Shown piece by piece: positions 47,901-60,829 of a stretch of DNA of 64,000 bases; positions within the stretch are counted from its first letter, which is position 1, and each line of letters opens with the position of its first letter. The notes beneath the pieces were generated by a model, which was not told the DNA's origin, made no database searches, and saw only the letters and a list, made by a program, of their open reading frames with translations. Source of the stretch: Hymenoscyphus infarciens (Eukaryota; Ascomycota; Leotiomycetes; Helotiales; Helotiaceae); the NCBI GenBank assembly GCA_001414345.1, contig LLCB01000096.1, forward strand, positions 121,610-185,609, in the 5' to 3' direction. A program made the position numbers and the translations under genes.

Positions 47901-49012
47901 GCTTATAAACTCTTCAGGTAGGCCTTAAAGAGGACCTAAACCTAGGTTTAGATAGAGGTCCTACCCTCTATAGTATAGCGTAAGGACTGTTAAATGTTAG
48001 TAACTAAAACCTCTCTAATAAGTAAGAGGTACTTATAGTAACCTTAGTATAAAGCGTCTAAGTCTCTTCTAAGAGGGCAAACTATACCTTTAAACTATTC
48101 TTTAGTACCTCTACACTAGTAATAACTAATACCTTATCTAAGGCTTTAATAGCCTTCTCAATAGCTCTTTTCTCCTCTTTAAGCTTAAGCTTACTAAACT
48201 CCTTCCTTACAAACTATAGCAACTACTCGAGTTAGAACAAATTTAGTATATATTTAGGATTAAACTTACTAGAATATATACAGTATTCTACTCTACGTAG
48301 TACCTACACTTCTTTAACTTCGGCTTCTTAAAAGCATATATATAATCTCTATTCTAAGATTTTGCCTAAAAGCACTAAATACAGCAGACTTAGTAAGCAG
48401 CTAGAAGCGTACTAGGAGGACATAGGAGAGGTATTTTACTATATTAGATTAGCCTCAAACCAGGCCTAATAAAGAAGAGAAAGACTTACTTTTATATATA
48501 TATATATAATATATATATATGTTCTAGGATAAAAGTCAACATATAAGAATATACCTAATCAGAAGGTATTCTTACTATATATTATTTTAAATAAAAAGAA
48601 AAGAAGAAGAGAAGTTAGAATCAGAGAAAAGTCGCCTACTAATATACTATTTATAATAATAGCTATCGCTTTACGATTATTATTTATCACTTAATAATTA
48701 TTATTATAATATATGATAATAGTAAGAACATAATAACTCTATAGTAGTATACTGCTTTCTACTCAACAGCTAATAATTAGCCTCTCTTCTGTTTGTATCT
48801 ATTATCGTATAGTATATAATGGTAAATAAAGAACAATTATCTCTTAAAATAATAATACTACTAGCTACTAACCCCACCCCGACCACTAGATACTATAATA
48901 GTAGACAAGTTATATTCTTTACGACAATTACGTAAGTAATACTCTAGTTAATCTAATACTATGCTAATCAACAACCGAAGACTCGGGACAAGTCTTTTTA
49001 AAGAAGAGAGGA

Positions 49013-49392
49013 TGTAATAGCACGCTATCCTAAATTGTTAGTATTCGTAAAACTGCCGATATACCTACGACTGCCGATACTCCTACGACTCATAAGATAG
49101 AAGGGGCTAAAGAGAGTAAGGATCAGATGTTATATATTTCGTTTTAAGGTCTTATATATTTAGCTTTAAAGCCTTTATTATTTTAGTAGCTATATTAGAA
49201 AGGACTTAGATATCATTCTTATTAAGACTTAGTAGTCTCTAACCTCTTATATATAGATGTTTATACTTAGTATAGAAGAAGGATAGTTTTTCCTTTTCTT
49301 CCGTATTAGAGCCTAGTATCTACTCACGTTATTCAGTCTTAAACGCACTCCTATATGCCTCTTCTCCTGTAGTATATATTTCGTGCCGTTAC
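49013..49392 (+). repeat. 3' LTR of element 1
   Basis: 380 bp, preceded directly by the polypurine tract, and keeping the canonical TG...CA ends. Confidence 0.88.
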
Positions 49393-51948
49393 AACTAAGA
49401 GCTATCTATATACTAATAAGCTTAGCTCTATAGACTATAAACTAATTACTTAGTCTAATATCTACTTTACACGCCTACTCTCTATATAGTTCCTATATAG
49501 CTATACTAACTCGGTTATTAATATCGCTTCTATTTATAAAGACTTATATATATATAAAGTAAGACTACTTTTAAATCTTATTATATTCTCTAATAGCTAT
49601 TTTAGCATCTAAAGCGATTTATATATTAGATAGTAACTATTATAGCTTAATAATAATTAGGATCTTCTTTTCAATTCTTTCTTATTATCGTTATCTAATA
49701 GTTATTTATACCTTATACTTAAGTTCTTAAAAAGAAGAGAGATAGGCTAAGTTATCTCTAATAGTCTCTCTCTCTTATAGTATTATAATACATATATATA
49801 TAGGTAATACTTTAATTTAGTTAGTAGAAATTATACTAGTATAATCTAGCTAAATATTAATTAGAAGGAAATCCGTTTTAGCTTTAATAACTACTACTAC
49901 TATAGTTTAAAAGGCTCTAGTCGCTATATATAGTACCTTCTTTTAAAGAGTATTTAGTATTTAGATTATTTTCTTCTAATAAGTCTTTTAACCTTATACT
50001 ATTAGATTAGATATCTACTAAGTCGAGCTAGTAAATAAGATCTAAGGTATAATAATTACTTTTATAAGAGTAATTATATTACTTATTAAAGTACTCTACG
50101 TTAACTCTACTATACTACTTAGTATCTAAATCGACTTCTTAATCTTAACTTTAATATATTCTATATATTTCATACTATTTAGTTTAAAGTCTAAGATAAC
50201 TCCTAAGTATTAGGTATAAGATATAGCTTCGACGATTCTACTCTATTCTAGATTAATAGGCTAGAATTTATTATAAATATGCTTTTTATCTCTTTTATAG
50301 ATAAAGTAGATAAGCTTGTATTTAATAGGAGCGAATACTAAGGCGTATTTTCAGGCCTAGTCGTTAGCTTTATAATATATAATCTCTAGCTTTTAGATTA
50401 TAGCCTCTATAATATAGCTCTCTATAAGGAAGTATATATTATTAATATACTCTATAAATAGATCGTAGCCTCTACTAATATTAATAAGGTCTACGTTATA
50501 AAAGAGGTAGAGGATAAAGGAGAGAGGAAAGCCTTAGAAGATACTAGTTATTATATTATATATATCGCTTATATCTTTAAATAGCTTAATCTAAGTAGTC
50601 CTCTCTATAAGATAGCTAGATATCTAGTAAATAACTTCTAGAGGTAGGCCTCTTTTCTTTATATTATAGATTAGCCTCTTATATAACGTATAGTTAAAAG
50701 CCTCTAAGATATTAAGTATAAGTAAGCTTACTACCTTTCTCTTCCTCTAAGCTAAGTATATCTTTTTAAGTAGAAGGTATATACTATACTCGTATAATAA
50801 TTATTTATAGCCTTCTATATAAGTTATTAGTAATATAAAGTATTTCTCTATATAGTACTAGATCCTTTTAGTAAGTACTAAGTCTATAACCTTATCTATT
50901 ATATTTATAAGAGTAATAGAATAGTATAATTTAAGCTTAGTATACGTCTCTTTTCTAGGCTTATATAAAGTAACTATAATAGACTTCTTAAACCTTTTTA
51001 AGTAGTACTAAAGTTCTATAGACTTATTAAAGATATTAGTAAGGTATAGAGTAAGAATACTAGCTACTATCTAGATAACTCTATTTAGTATTTTATCTTC
51101 TTTTAAAGCTTTATCTAGTAATATCTCTTATATTACTACTTTTACTTTATATTCTTAAATTAAGATCTAAAGCTCTTTAAGAGAGTAATATAAGTAAAAG
51201 TAAGTATCTAAGAGGTTAAGTTTAAGAGGGAATAGAAAGAAGGTTTATTATAGTATATTAGCTTTTACTTATATATCCTCTACTATTATACTATCTCCTC
51301 TCTTTAGATTAAGAGTAAAAGTAAGAGCTTAGAACCCCCTCGATCTTATCTATCTTACTATAGCCTATAGCTCTTTCTCGTCTCTTATATTCAACACCTT
51401 ATCTCTGTAAATATCTCTTTATATAATTATAATCAGCTTCTTTCTTATCTTTTTAGCTTCTTAGAAGGCTCTTAGGTCGTACTCTATACTATCCGATCTA
51501 TTCTACCTTCTTTATATATACTTAACTTCTTAAATAGCCTCTCTATACTCTTATATAAAGCTAGGTATCGATTTAAGAGTAAGGACGTAGTCTAGTATTA
51601 AGGCTTATATAGTAGCTTAGACTACTTAAATTATAAGATTAACTACTATATCTAGATTAGCTATAGTATAGATTTTAGACTTTAGAAGAAGTAGTAGAAG
51701 TATTATATTAAGAAGCTCTATATCCGTTCTCTTAAAGTTCTTATTAACTATAACTAGAGTAGACGTATAGTTAATAAGAAGGACTATTTTAACTAAGACG
51801 TAGTTAGTAGCTATATCTAGGTCTTTTTAGACTCTATATAACTAGATCAAGTCTATAAGTCTAGAGTCGTACTAACTTAAGTTAATAATAGTTCTAATTA
51901 AGTAAGATCGAATATTAGATTAAGGTCTAGTAACTAAGCTTTTTAGTA
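49393..51948 (-). mobile_element. Tad-like LINE, middle segment (reverse transcriptase)
   Basis: It continues the LINE after the ACTAA duplication. On the minus strand near 50530-50440 a YINNIYFL stretch follows LPLFYNVDLI, the RIP-altered form of the YxDD core of LINE reverse transcriptase. The segment ends at the TAGTA target site of element 2. Heavy TAG/TAA content shows it is dead. Confidence 0.65.
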
Positions 51949-52290
51949 TATAACGGCACGAAATACATATAACTATAGTAGAGGTATATAAGAGTGCGTA
52001 TAGCAGAATAACGTATATAGATACTAGGCTCTAATATAGAAGAAAATAATAACTAGCCTTTTCTAACTCTAGGAGTAGACTACTATATATAAGAGGTTTT
52101 AGACGATATACGAAACCGAATAACGATATACGTCGGCTAATATAAAAGCCTAAACTCTACAAAGTACGTCTGAAAGTCTAGACAGATATAACCTTTCTAA
52201 ATTAGATAATATAAAATAACAACTACTAAAAGCTAATATATATGATATATACCACGTAATATTAGTTATATAAGATAGTATACTATTATA
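51949..52290 (-). repeat. Left LTR of element 2
   Basis: 342 bp, beginning TATAACGGCACG (TG end changed to TA). It is the 3' LTR in the element's orientation. Confidence 0.82.
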
Positions 52291-52739
52291 TCCTTCTTCT
52301 TTAAAAAAGACTTATTCTAAGTCTTCTCTCTCTTATTATTTAGAGTTTAAGGTAGAATCGGGATAGTATAAGTATTATAACATTTATTGTATTTATTAAT
52401 TTTATTATAAGTAAGAAGGTAGATTAGAGTCTAAATTGTAGCTAATCTAAGTTTAAAGATGCTTTATTTATTATAATTTTATTATAAGCGAGATAAGTAT
52501 TAAGATATCGAGTCTAAATCGTAACTAATCTAATTTATAAATACTTATAAAATAGAGACTTTGTTTCTAATTCTTTAATATTAAAGTAAGTATTCGCGTT
52601 TGCTAAAAGAGTGTAGTCTAATCCTGTCTAGTAAGTCGGAGGAAGTTCAAAAGTTTAAAAAGTTTAAAAGTTTAGAGTAAAATTAAAAAAAGTTTAAAAG
52701 TTAAAAGCGAATTTAAAGTCGAGTTAGAGGTTGTTCAGT

Positions 52740-53300
52740 CAAGAAGTAACGTTAAAGATAATAGTTACTAATTCGCATCTAATTTGAATTTAAATAAGAA
52801 AGAGTATAAGTCTAAAAAAGTTTAGAATAAAGTCAAAGGCAAATTCAGTATAGAGTTAGAAGTCGTTCGGTTAAGAGGTAGTAATAACTCAGTTAAAAGC
52901 TCACTTTAAAAGTGTACTAATTCGTATCTGATTTAAATTTAAATAAAAAAGAGTATAAGTTTATAAAAGTTTAGAAAAAAGAATTTAAAACTCGAAGATG
53001 AATTTAGAGTAGAGTTAGAAGCGAATATTAAGAGATAACGTTAAAGGTAATAGTGATAACTTAGTTAAGAGCTTACTTTAAGAGTATACTAATTTATATC
53101 TAATTTAAATTTAAATAAAATATCTAGTCTACTAGATATAAAAGAAAGTAAGTTTGTCTAAACTAAGGTTAGTAGAGACTTAGAGTAAAGTTAAAAACAA
53201 AAAAGTTAATAATATCAGTAATAGTAATAACTTAGCTAAGAGGTTACTATCCTTTTAAGAGTGTACTAATTTATATTTAATATGTCTGAAATTAGGTTAG
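52740..53300. repeat. Tandem ~150-175-bp units inside element 2
   Basis: The phrase AATT(C/T)(G/A)(C/T)ATCTAATTT followed by AAATTTAAATAA recurs at about 52771, 52919, 53092 and (partly) 53268, with TAATAACT(C/T)AG(C/T)TAA between. Spacings are 148, 173 and 176. Related units in opposite orientation occur inside element 3 (about 56390-56990). Confidence 0.6.
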
Positions 53301-53877
53301 TAGAAGTTCAAAGTAAAGTTAAATAGTACTTAGTTAGAATTGTTAATAATAACTTAGCTAAGAGCTTACTTCTAAGTTTCATTCTAATAGAGAGTATATT
53401 TAAACTAATTCACATCTGCTTTAATAAATGAAAAAAGGAACTTCTAGCTTAGCTAGAAGTGAAAAGAAAGTAATAAAAGTAAGAAAGAATATAAAGACTA
53501 TAAACTCTAATTAGAGTTAGTAGGGTTTTAGCTAGTTAAAGGCGAAGTTAATACTAAAGTTATTAAAGTTAAAACTATTATTCGACTATTTAAAGTTTAG
53601 AATAATAAGAAGAGAGGTAGTTTTAGCTAGTTAAAAGCGAAGTTAATACTGAAGTTATTAAAGTTAAAACTATTATCTAACTATCTAAAGTCTAGGATAA
53701 TAAAAAGAGGAGTTTTAGCTAATTAAATAAACTTAATACTAAAGTTAAAAATACTATTTAAAGTTTAAGATAATAAAAAGGGTTTTAGCTAGTTAAAAGC
53801 GAAGTTATAGTTAAGTTATTAAAGTTAAAATTATTATTTAAAGTTTAAGATAATAAAAGGAGGTATAGTTTTAGGTA

Positions 53878-54373
53878 TATGATAGTATACTATCCTGGAT
53901 TATCATATAACAGCTGGATTATCATATAATAGCACTATCTGGAATTGTTAGTATTTACGAAACTACTAATACCTCTAAGCAGTGCTAATACTTCTAATAC
54001 CTCTAAGGCTGAGATTACGAATGACCGATACTTATATAAGCGAAGTACTGAAGATATTAATGTCTAATATTTATATATAAAAGAGATTAAGGTTTAGATG
54101 TTATATGTTTAGCTTTTTAAAGGATTAGAGGTTATATATTTAGCTTTTTAGCTCTTGTTATTTAGTATTAGCTATATTAGATAGGGCTTAGTTATTATTA
54201 TTATTAGAACTTAGAAGCTTCTAACCTTCTTATATATAGACGTTTATATTTAGTATAGTAGAGAGATAGTTATTATTTTCTTCTGTATTAGAGCCTAGTA
54301 TCTATATACGTTATTCTATTATACGTACTTCTATATGCCTCTACTATAGTTGTATATATTTCGTACTATTATA
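53878..54373 (+). repeat. 5' LTR of element 3
   Basis: 496 bp. It contains a short internal duplication (GGATTATCATATAA twice near 53900-53930), also seen in the 3' copy. Confidence 0.82.
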
Positions 54374-57300
54374 TAAAAATAATAACTCTTCTTCGTTAGT
54401 AATAGCCTTAATAATATCTCTTTTTAAGCTTGTCGCTACTCCTTGTTTAGAAGTCGATTTATACTCGATTTAGAATATTACGACGATATTCTTATATAGC
54501 TAGGTAATTAGAGACTACTTAGATAGCTAGTAATACTAGGGTTTAGTATCTGTATAAATAGCTAGTATAAATCGTTTTTTAATATATATTAAGAGATTAG
54601 AATATACTAAGTATTTCTTAAGAGTTCTAATAACCTTAGATTTAGTAAATAAGTCGACTTATAATAGTTATCTAAAAGGCTTCTGAATCTGATCTTACCC
54701 TCTCCTCTAAACTAATATCTTTAAAATATTAAACCTAGTTCTATTATAAGGCGTTAAACGCTCTTTTAAGGCTACCCTCCTTTCTAAAAACCGCTTAAAT
54801 AGTACTTATATACTAAGATCTAGAAGATCTTAACGAAACAATAGTCGAAGAGACTAGTAAGACTTCTTAAATATAGACTAGATACGGTTAGTTATATAAG
54901 CTTTAGAAGTAGAGAATTAAGAAATAAGGAATTAGCTAGCTAAGCTAGAAAGACGGATAAGTAAGCTTATAATTTAAAGTTAATAAAACACTTTACCTTC
55001 TAACTCTTCTTAATCTAATCCTCTTTCGAACTCTTAATCGAACTCTCTCCTACTTCTAAGCTTAAATTTATACCCCTTTTAGCTACGAGTAGCTACCTCT
55101 GATACCTTCTAATAACTCTCTTCTAGAGCTACCCCTCTTTTCGAAAGACTCTTTAAACCCTCTCTAATCTATAACTATATACTAAGATCTAGAAGATCTC
55201 GATAAAACGATAAATAAGACTTCTTAGATATAGATAATATATTAACAAGATAGTAGTATAAAAATAAAGAATAAAACGATTAGTTAAACGAGATAGATAT
55301 AATTATAAGCGAACTATAAAGTTAATAAACACTTTATCTCTGAACTCTTACTAGTCTAACCCTCTTTTAAACCTTCGTTTAAACCCTTCTTTGCTTTTTA
55401 AAGCCTACGTTTAGACCTCTTTTACTTATAGACCTCTGCCTCTAATAAACTTCCTACTACTTCTTAAACCTTAAATTAGATATAAATTAGTTAAAATACG
55501 CTTTCTATTAGAATAAAACTTAGAAGTAAGCTCTTAGCTAAGTTATTACTATTTCTTAACTAAATATTATCTAACTTTACTTTAAACTTTTCCTTTAAAA
55601 ATACCTCTACTAGTAGACATTTAAAAAGACTATAGTTATAAACTAAGTCCCTGCTAGTATAAAGGTTAAAAGAGAAGGAAGTAGAATTAGAAGAAGAATA
55701 TACTAAAGAAACTTTTACTAACTTTAAAAGGTTACTTTTTAAGTATAGCTATACTTAGAGAGATACTAAAATCAAAAAGGTTCTTTTATATATAGAATAA
55801 AATAAGATTATATCTTAACTCTAAAACACGTCTACTACTCTTAAGAGATATTAGAATTACAACTTTACTAAAATAGTAAACGATCTTTTAGCTATAGATA
55901 AAGAGAGATACTAAAGCACTAAATATTTAGAAACGACTACGCTTATTAATACTAGTACTTTAGTTTAAAAGAATACCTCTCTATTCTTATCTAGTTTAGC
56001 TCTAAACTCTCTATAATATAATAGTAAATTATTCTCTACTTTAGAAGTAAAATAGGAATTAGAAGATAAATAAGTCCTTAAGTACCTTAAAGAGAATAAG
56101 GTAGTCTATAGGCCTAAGTAATATAGTTTCTATAATAGTACTAATAAATGTTATACCTGAAACTATACCTCTTTTTTATTATCCTAAACTCTAGATAGTA
56201 TTTTTAATTTTTAGTAATAAACTCTTTTAACTAGCTAAAACTACCTCTTTTATTGTCTTAAACTTAAATAGTGTTTTTAATATTTAGTAATAAACTCTTT
56301 TAACTAGCTAAAACTCTACTAACTTTAGTATAGAGTCTTATAATTATTACTTTCTTACTTTCTTTTACTTCTAGTAAAGCTAGAAGTTCTTTTTTCATCT
56401 AAATTCGACTTAAATATAAATTAGTATACTCTTAAAAGGATAGTAACCTTTTAGCTAAGTTATTACTATCTATGATATTATTAACTTTTTCGTTTCTAAT
56501 ATTACTCTAAGTCCTTACTAACCTTAGTTTAGATAAACTTACTTTCTTTTATATCTAGTAAGCTAGATGTTTTATTTGAATTTAAATTAAAGACGAATTA
56601 GTATACTCTTAAAGTAAACTCTTAGCTAAGATATTATTATTACTTATAACTTTATCTCTTAATATTTACTTCTAACTCTAATCTAGATTCGCTTCTAACT
56701 TTATTCTAAACTTTTTTAGACCTATACTCTTTTAGTAATTTAAATTAGATATAAATTAATATGCTCTTAAAGTAAGCTTTTAACTAAGTTATTACTACCT
56801 CTTAACTAAACGACTTCTAACTCTATTCTAAATTCGCCTCTATCTCTACTTTAAATTTTTTATACTTTTTAAACTTTTTAAACTTTAAACTTTTTCTAAT
56901 CTACTAGATAGGATTAGACTATACTCTTTTAGTAAACGCGAATACTTATACTTAATATTAAAGGATTAGAAACGAAGTCTCTTTTAGCTAGTATCTACGA
57001 AGTTAGTTACGATTTAGATTCTACTTAGTATCTTATAGATAATTTTTAGAGTTTACTATATTGTCTAAGAGATTTTTATATCTAGAAGAGCTAGAACTAC
57101 TTTAATATCTCTCTAAATAACTTAATATATAGGAATTAGATAAGAATTAGGTAAAAGAGTTAAATTTATAAAACTCTATTAATACCTTTTAATTTTAGTT
57201 ACTCTTGATAAGGAACTTATAATAAAAACCTAAGATAAAATACTAACTAGTAGAAATATTTAAAGTTAATAAAGTAAAGAACTAAGACTAAGTTACTACT

Positions 57301-58573
57301 GAAATAGGGCCTATATAGCCTCTCTTTCCTCTAACTTATTATCCTCCTTCCTACTCTCTTAAGTGTAAGAAGTCTAAATCGGCTCTTCCTCTACTACCTT
57401 CTTCTTATAAGGACGCTTCTTACCTTAGTAACCTTCTATAACCGGCTTTAGAGAGGACGTTTATAAACTCTTTAGGTAGGCTTTAAAGAAGACCTGAACC
57501 TAGGTTTAGATAGAGGTCCTACTCTTTATAGTATAGTATAAGAACTATTAAATATTAGTAACTAAAACCCCTCTAATAAGTAAGAGGTACTTATAGTAAC
57601 CTTAGTACGAAGCGTCTAAGTCTCCTCTAAGAGAGCGAACTACACCTTTGAGCTATTCTTTAGTATCTCTATACTAGTAATAACTAATACCTTATCTAAG
57701 GCCTTAGCGGCCTTCTTAACCTCCCTCTTCTCCTTCTTACTTATAAGCTTACTAAACTCCTTTCTAATAAACTATAGTAACTACCTAAGTTAGAATAGAT
57801 TTAGTATATATTTAGGATTAAACTTACTAGAATATATATAGTATTCTACTCTACGTAGTACTTATACTTCTTTAACTTTAGCTTTTTAAAAACATATATA
57901 TAATCTCTATTCTGAGATTTTACTTAAAGATACTAAACGTAGTAGACTCGGTAGATAGCTGGAAGCGTACTAGAAGGATATAGAAGAGGTATTTTACTAT
58001 ATTAGATTAGTCTTAAATTAGGTCTAATTAAGAAGAGAAGAACTTACTTTTATATATATATATATAATATATATATATATTCTAGGAGATAAGTTAGTAT
58101 ATAAGAATATACTTAATTAAAAGATATTCTTATTATATATTATTATTTAGATAAAAAGAAAAGAAGAAGAGAAGTTAGAATTAGAGAAAAGTCGTCTACT
58201 AATATACTACTTATAATAATAGCTATTACTTTGCGATTATTATTTATTACTTAATAATTACTATTATAATATATAATAATAGTAAGAATACGATAACTCT
58301 ATAGTAGCGTACTACTTTCTACCTACTAGTTAATTATTAGCTTCTCTTCTATTTGTATTCTATTATTATATAGTATATAGTAGTAAATAAAGAGCAATTA
58401 GCCTTTAAATAATAATACTACTAGCTACTGACTCCACCTTGACTACTAGATACTATAATAATAAGATAAGTTATATTCTTTATAATAAAAAGATAAATAA
58501 TACTCTAATTAATCTAATACCTTATTAATCGATAACTAAAGACTCGAGACGAGTCTTTTTAAAGAAGAGGGGA

Positions 58574-59069
58574 TATAATAGTATACTATCTTAGATTATT
58601 ATATAATAGCTAGATTATTATATAATAGTACTATCTAGAATTATTAGTATTTACGAAACTACTAATACTCTTAAGTAGTGCTAATACCTCTAATACCTCT
58701 AGAGCCGAGATTACAAATAACTAATACTTATATAAGTAAAGTACTAAAGGTATTAATATCTAATATTTATATATAGAAAGGATTAAGGTTTAAATGTTAT
58801 ATATTTAGCTTTTTAAAGGATTAGAGGTTGTATATTTAGCTTTTTAGCTCTTATTATTTAGTATTAGCTATATTAGATAGAGCTTAGTTATTATTATTAT
58901 TGAAACTTAGAAGCTTCTAACCTTCTTATATATAGACATTTATATTTAATATAGTAGAAGAACAGTTATTGTTTTCTTCTATATTAGAGCCTAGTATCTA
59001 CACACGTTATTCTACTATATATACTCTTATATGCCTCTACTGTAGTTGTGTATATTTCGTGCTATTATA
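58574..59069 (+). repeat. 3' LTR of element 3
   Basis: 496 bp, equal in length to the 5' LTR, with nearly all differences being transitions. Confidence 0.82.
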
Positions 59070-60487
59070 AGATATAATATTTATTAGTACTATTATAGGA
59101 ATTATGTTATTTAGACCTATAAGCCGCCTTATTCTCTTTAGTAATTCAGGTCTAAATCGGAGTACTTAAGAACTTATTCATCTTCTGATTTTAAAGAAAG
59201 AGTTACTATTAGATTATAGAGAGTTTAGAGCTAAACTAGATAAAGAGGGGTATTCTAAACTATAGTACTAATATATTATAACTTAGTGTTTTAGCGTATC
59301 TCCTTATTTATAGCTAAAAGATTATTTACTATTTTAGTAAAGTTATAATTCTAGTATCTCTTAAGAGTAGTAGACGCGTTTTAGAGCTAAGGTGTAATCT
59401 TATTCTATATATAAAAGAAGCGTTTCAATTCTAGTATCTCTCTAAGTATAGCTATACTTGAAAAGTAACCTTTTAAAGTTGATAAACGTTTCTTTAGTAT
59501 AATCTTCTTCTAATTCTACTTCTATCTCTTTTAACTTCTATCTCTTTTAACTTTTATACTAGTGAGGACTTAGTCTATAATTATAGTCTTTTTTTAAATA
59601 TTTGTTAATAGAGGTTTAAAGGAAGTTTAAAGTAGAGTTAGATAATATTCAGTTAATATTAATAAAGATAGTAATAACTTAGCTAAGAGCTCGCTTCTAA
59701 GTTTTATCCTAATAGAAAGCGTATTTTAACTGATTTATATCTAATTTAAGAGTTAGAAAGTAGTAGGAAGGCATTAGAGGTAGCTACTCGTAGCTGAAAG
59801 AGGTATAAATTCAAGCTTTGAAAAGCAAAGAAGAGTTTAAACGAAGGTTTGAAAAAGGGTTAGATTAGAGAGAGTTTAGAGATAGGAATGTTTTTTAAGT
59901 TATTAACTTTATAGTTTACTTATAATTATATCTATCTTATCTAACTAATCGTTTTATCTTTTATTTTTATACTACTATCTCTATCTTATTCACTTATTAT
60001 CTATATATTATTTAAATTTAGAAAGGTTATCTTTAAAAGCTAAGCTCTTATTATTTTAATATATAGTTATAGGTTAGAGAGAGTTTAAAGAGTCTTTTAA
60101 AAAGAGAGATAGTCCTAGAAGGTCGTTTAACACCTTATAGTAGAACTAGAGAGAGAGAGGAGAGTAAGGTTAGATTTAGAAGCCTTCTAGATAACTATTA
60201 TAAGTTAACTTATTCACTAAATCTAGGGTTATTAGAACTCTTAGGAAATACTTAGTATATTCTAATCTCTTAATATATACTAAAACACGATTTATACCAG
60301 CTATCTATATAGATAATAAACCCTACTATTACTAGCTATCTAAGTAGTCTCTAATTACCTAGCTATTTAAGAATACCGTCGTAATATTCTAAATCGAGGG
60401 TAAATCAACTTCTAAATAAAGAGTAGTAATAAGCTTGAAAGAGATATTATTAAAGCTATTACTAGTAAAGAATAGTTATTATTTTTA

Positions 60488-60829
60488 TATAATAGTACGA
60501 AATACATATAACTATAGTAGAGATATATAGGAGTATATATAGTAGAATAACGTATATAGATACTAGGCTCTAATATAGAAGAAAACAATAACTAGCCTTT
60601 TCTAACTCTAAGAGTAGGCTACTATATATAAGAGGTTTTAGATAATATATAAAACTAAACAACGACATACGTTAGCTAATATAAAAGCTCGAACCCTACG
60701 AAGTACGTCCGAAAGTCCGGATAGACGTAACCTTTCTAAATTAGATAATATAAAACAATAACTACCGAAAGCTAATATATATAGTATATGCCACGTAATA
60801 TCGGCTATATAGGACGGCATACCGTTATA
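60488..60829 (-). repeat. Right LTR of element 2
   Basis: 342 bp, the 5' LTR in the element's orientation. It contains a 60-codon minus-strand open frame (60638-60820) that is not a gene. Confidence 0.82.

Larger units (their letters stand above)
41552..49392 (+). mobile_element. LTR element 1: gypsy retrotransposon, full length, RIP-mutated
   Basis: Two ~380-bp LTRs (41552-41932 and 49013-49392) start TGTGATGGCACG / TGTAATAGCACG and end with CGTGCTATTATA / CGTGCCGTTACA. A 5-bp duplication, ACTAA, lies on both sides (41547-41551 and 49393-49397). A polypurine tract (AAAGAAGAGAGGA) sits just before the right LTR. Translating through stops shows, in order: a gag zinc-knuckle relic near 43535 (CYYYSKPRHFK), reverse transcriptase at about 44800-45300 with LNNILIYS (D-to-N forms of the YxDD box), RNase H and integrase-like sequence to about 47250, and a spacer shared with element 3. 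Pol order RT before integrase places it in Ty3/gypsy. Stops occur throughout, so it is inactive. Confidence 0.88.
53878..59069 (+). mobile_element. LTR element 3, nested in element 2
   Basis: Two 496-bp LTRs (53878-54373 and 58574-59069) share ACGAAACTACTAATAC and end CGT(A/G)CTATTATA. The flanks are AGGTA (53873-53877) and AGATA (59070-59074), a target duplication differing by one G-to-A. A polypurine tract, AAAGAAGAGGGGA, precedes the right LTR. The interior resembles element 1 at its left (leader and gag) and right (57000-58080 matches 47450-48530, including the (AT)n run) but lacks reverse transcriptase and integrase, so it is a deletion derivative with minisatellite-like sequence in place of pol. 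Confidence 0.82.
51949..60829 (-). mobile_element. LTR element 2, minus orientation, interrupted by element 3
   Basis: Two 342-bp LTRs (51949-52290 and 60488-60829) are related to the reverse complement of the element 1 LTR (AACGGCACGAAATA, ATAGATACTAGGCTC). A perfect TAGTA duplication flanks the whole (51944-51948 and 60830-60834). On the minus strand the tract AAAGAAGAAGGA, read from 52302 down, lies next to the left LTR, giving the orientation. Without element 3 the interior is about 3 kb, too short for gag plus full pol, and I find no reverse transcriptase motif, so it was probably a non-autonomous relative. It includes tandem ~150-175-bp units at 52740-53300. Confidence 0.8.

Noticed and set aside
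52740..53300. Spaced repeats considered as a CRISPR-like array
   Set aside because: Units of 148-176 bp are repeated throughout, not short repeats with unique spacers, and they sit inside a eukaryotic LTR element.
60638..60820. Minus-strand 60-codon frame with a hydrophobic start
   Set aside because: Lies wholly inside the right LTR of element 2; no evidence of coding.
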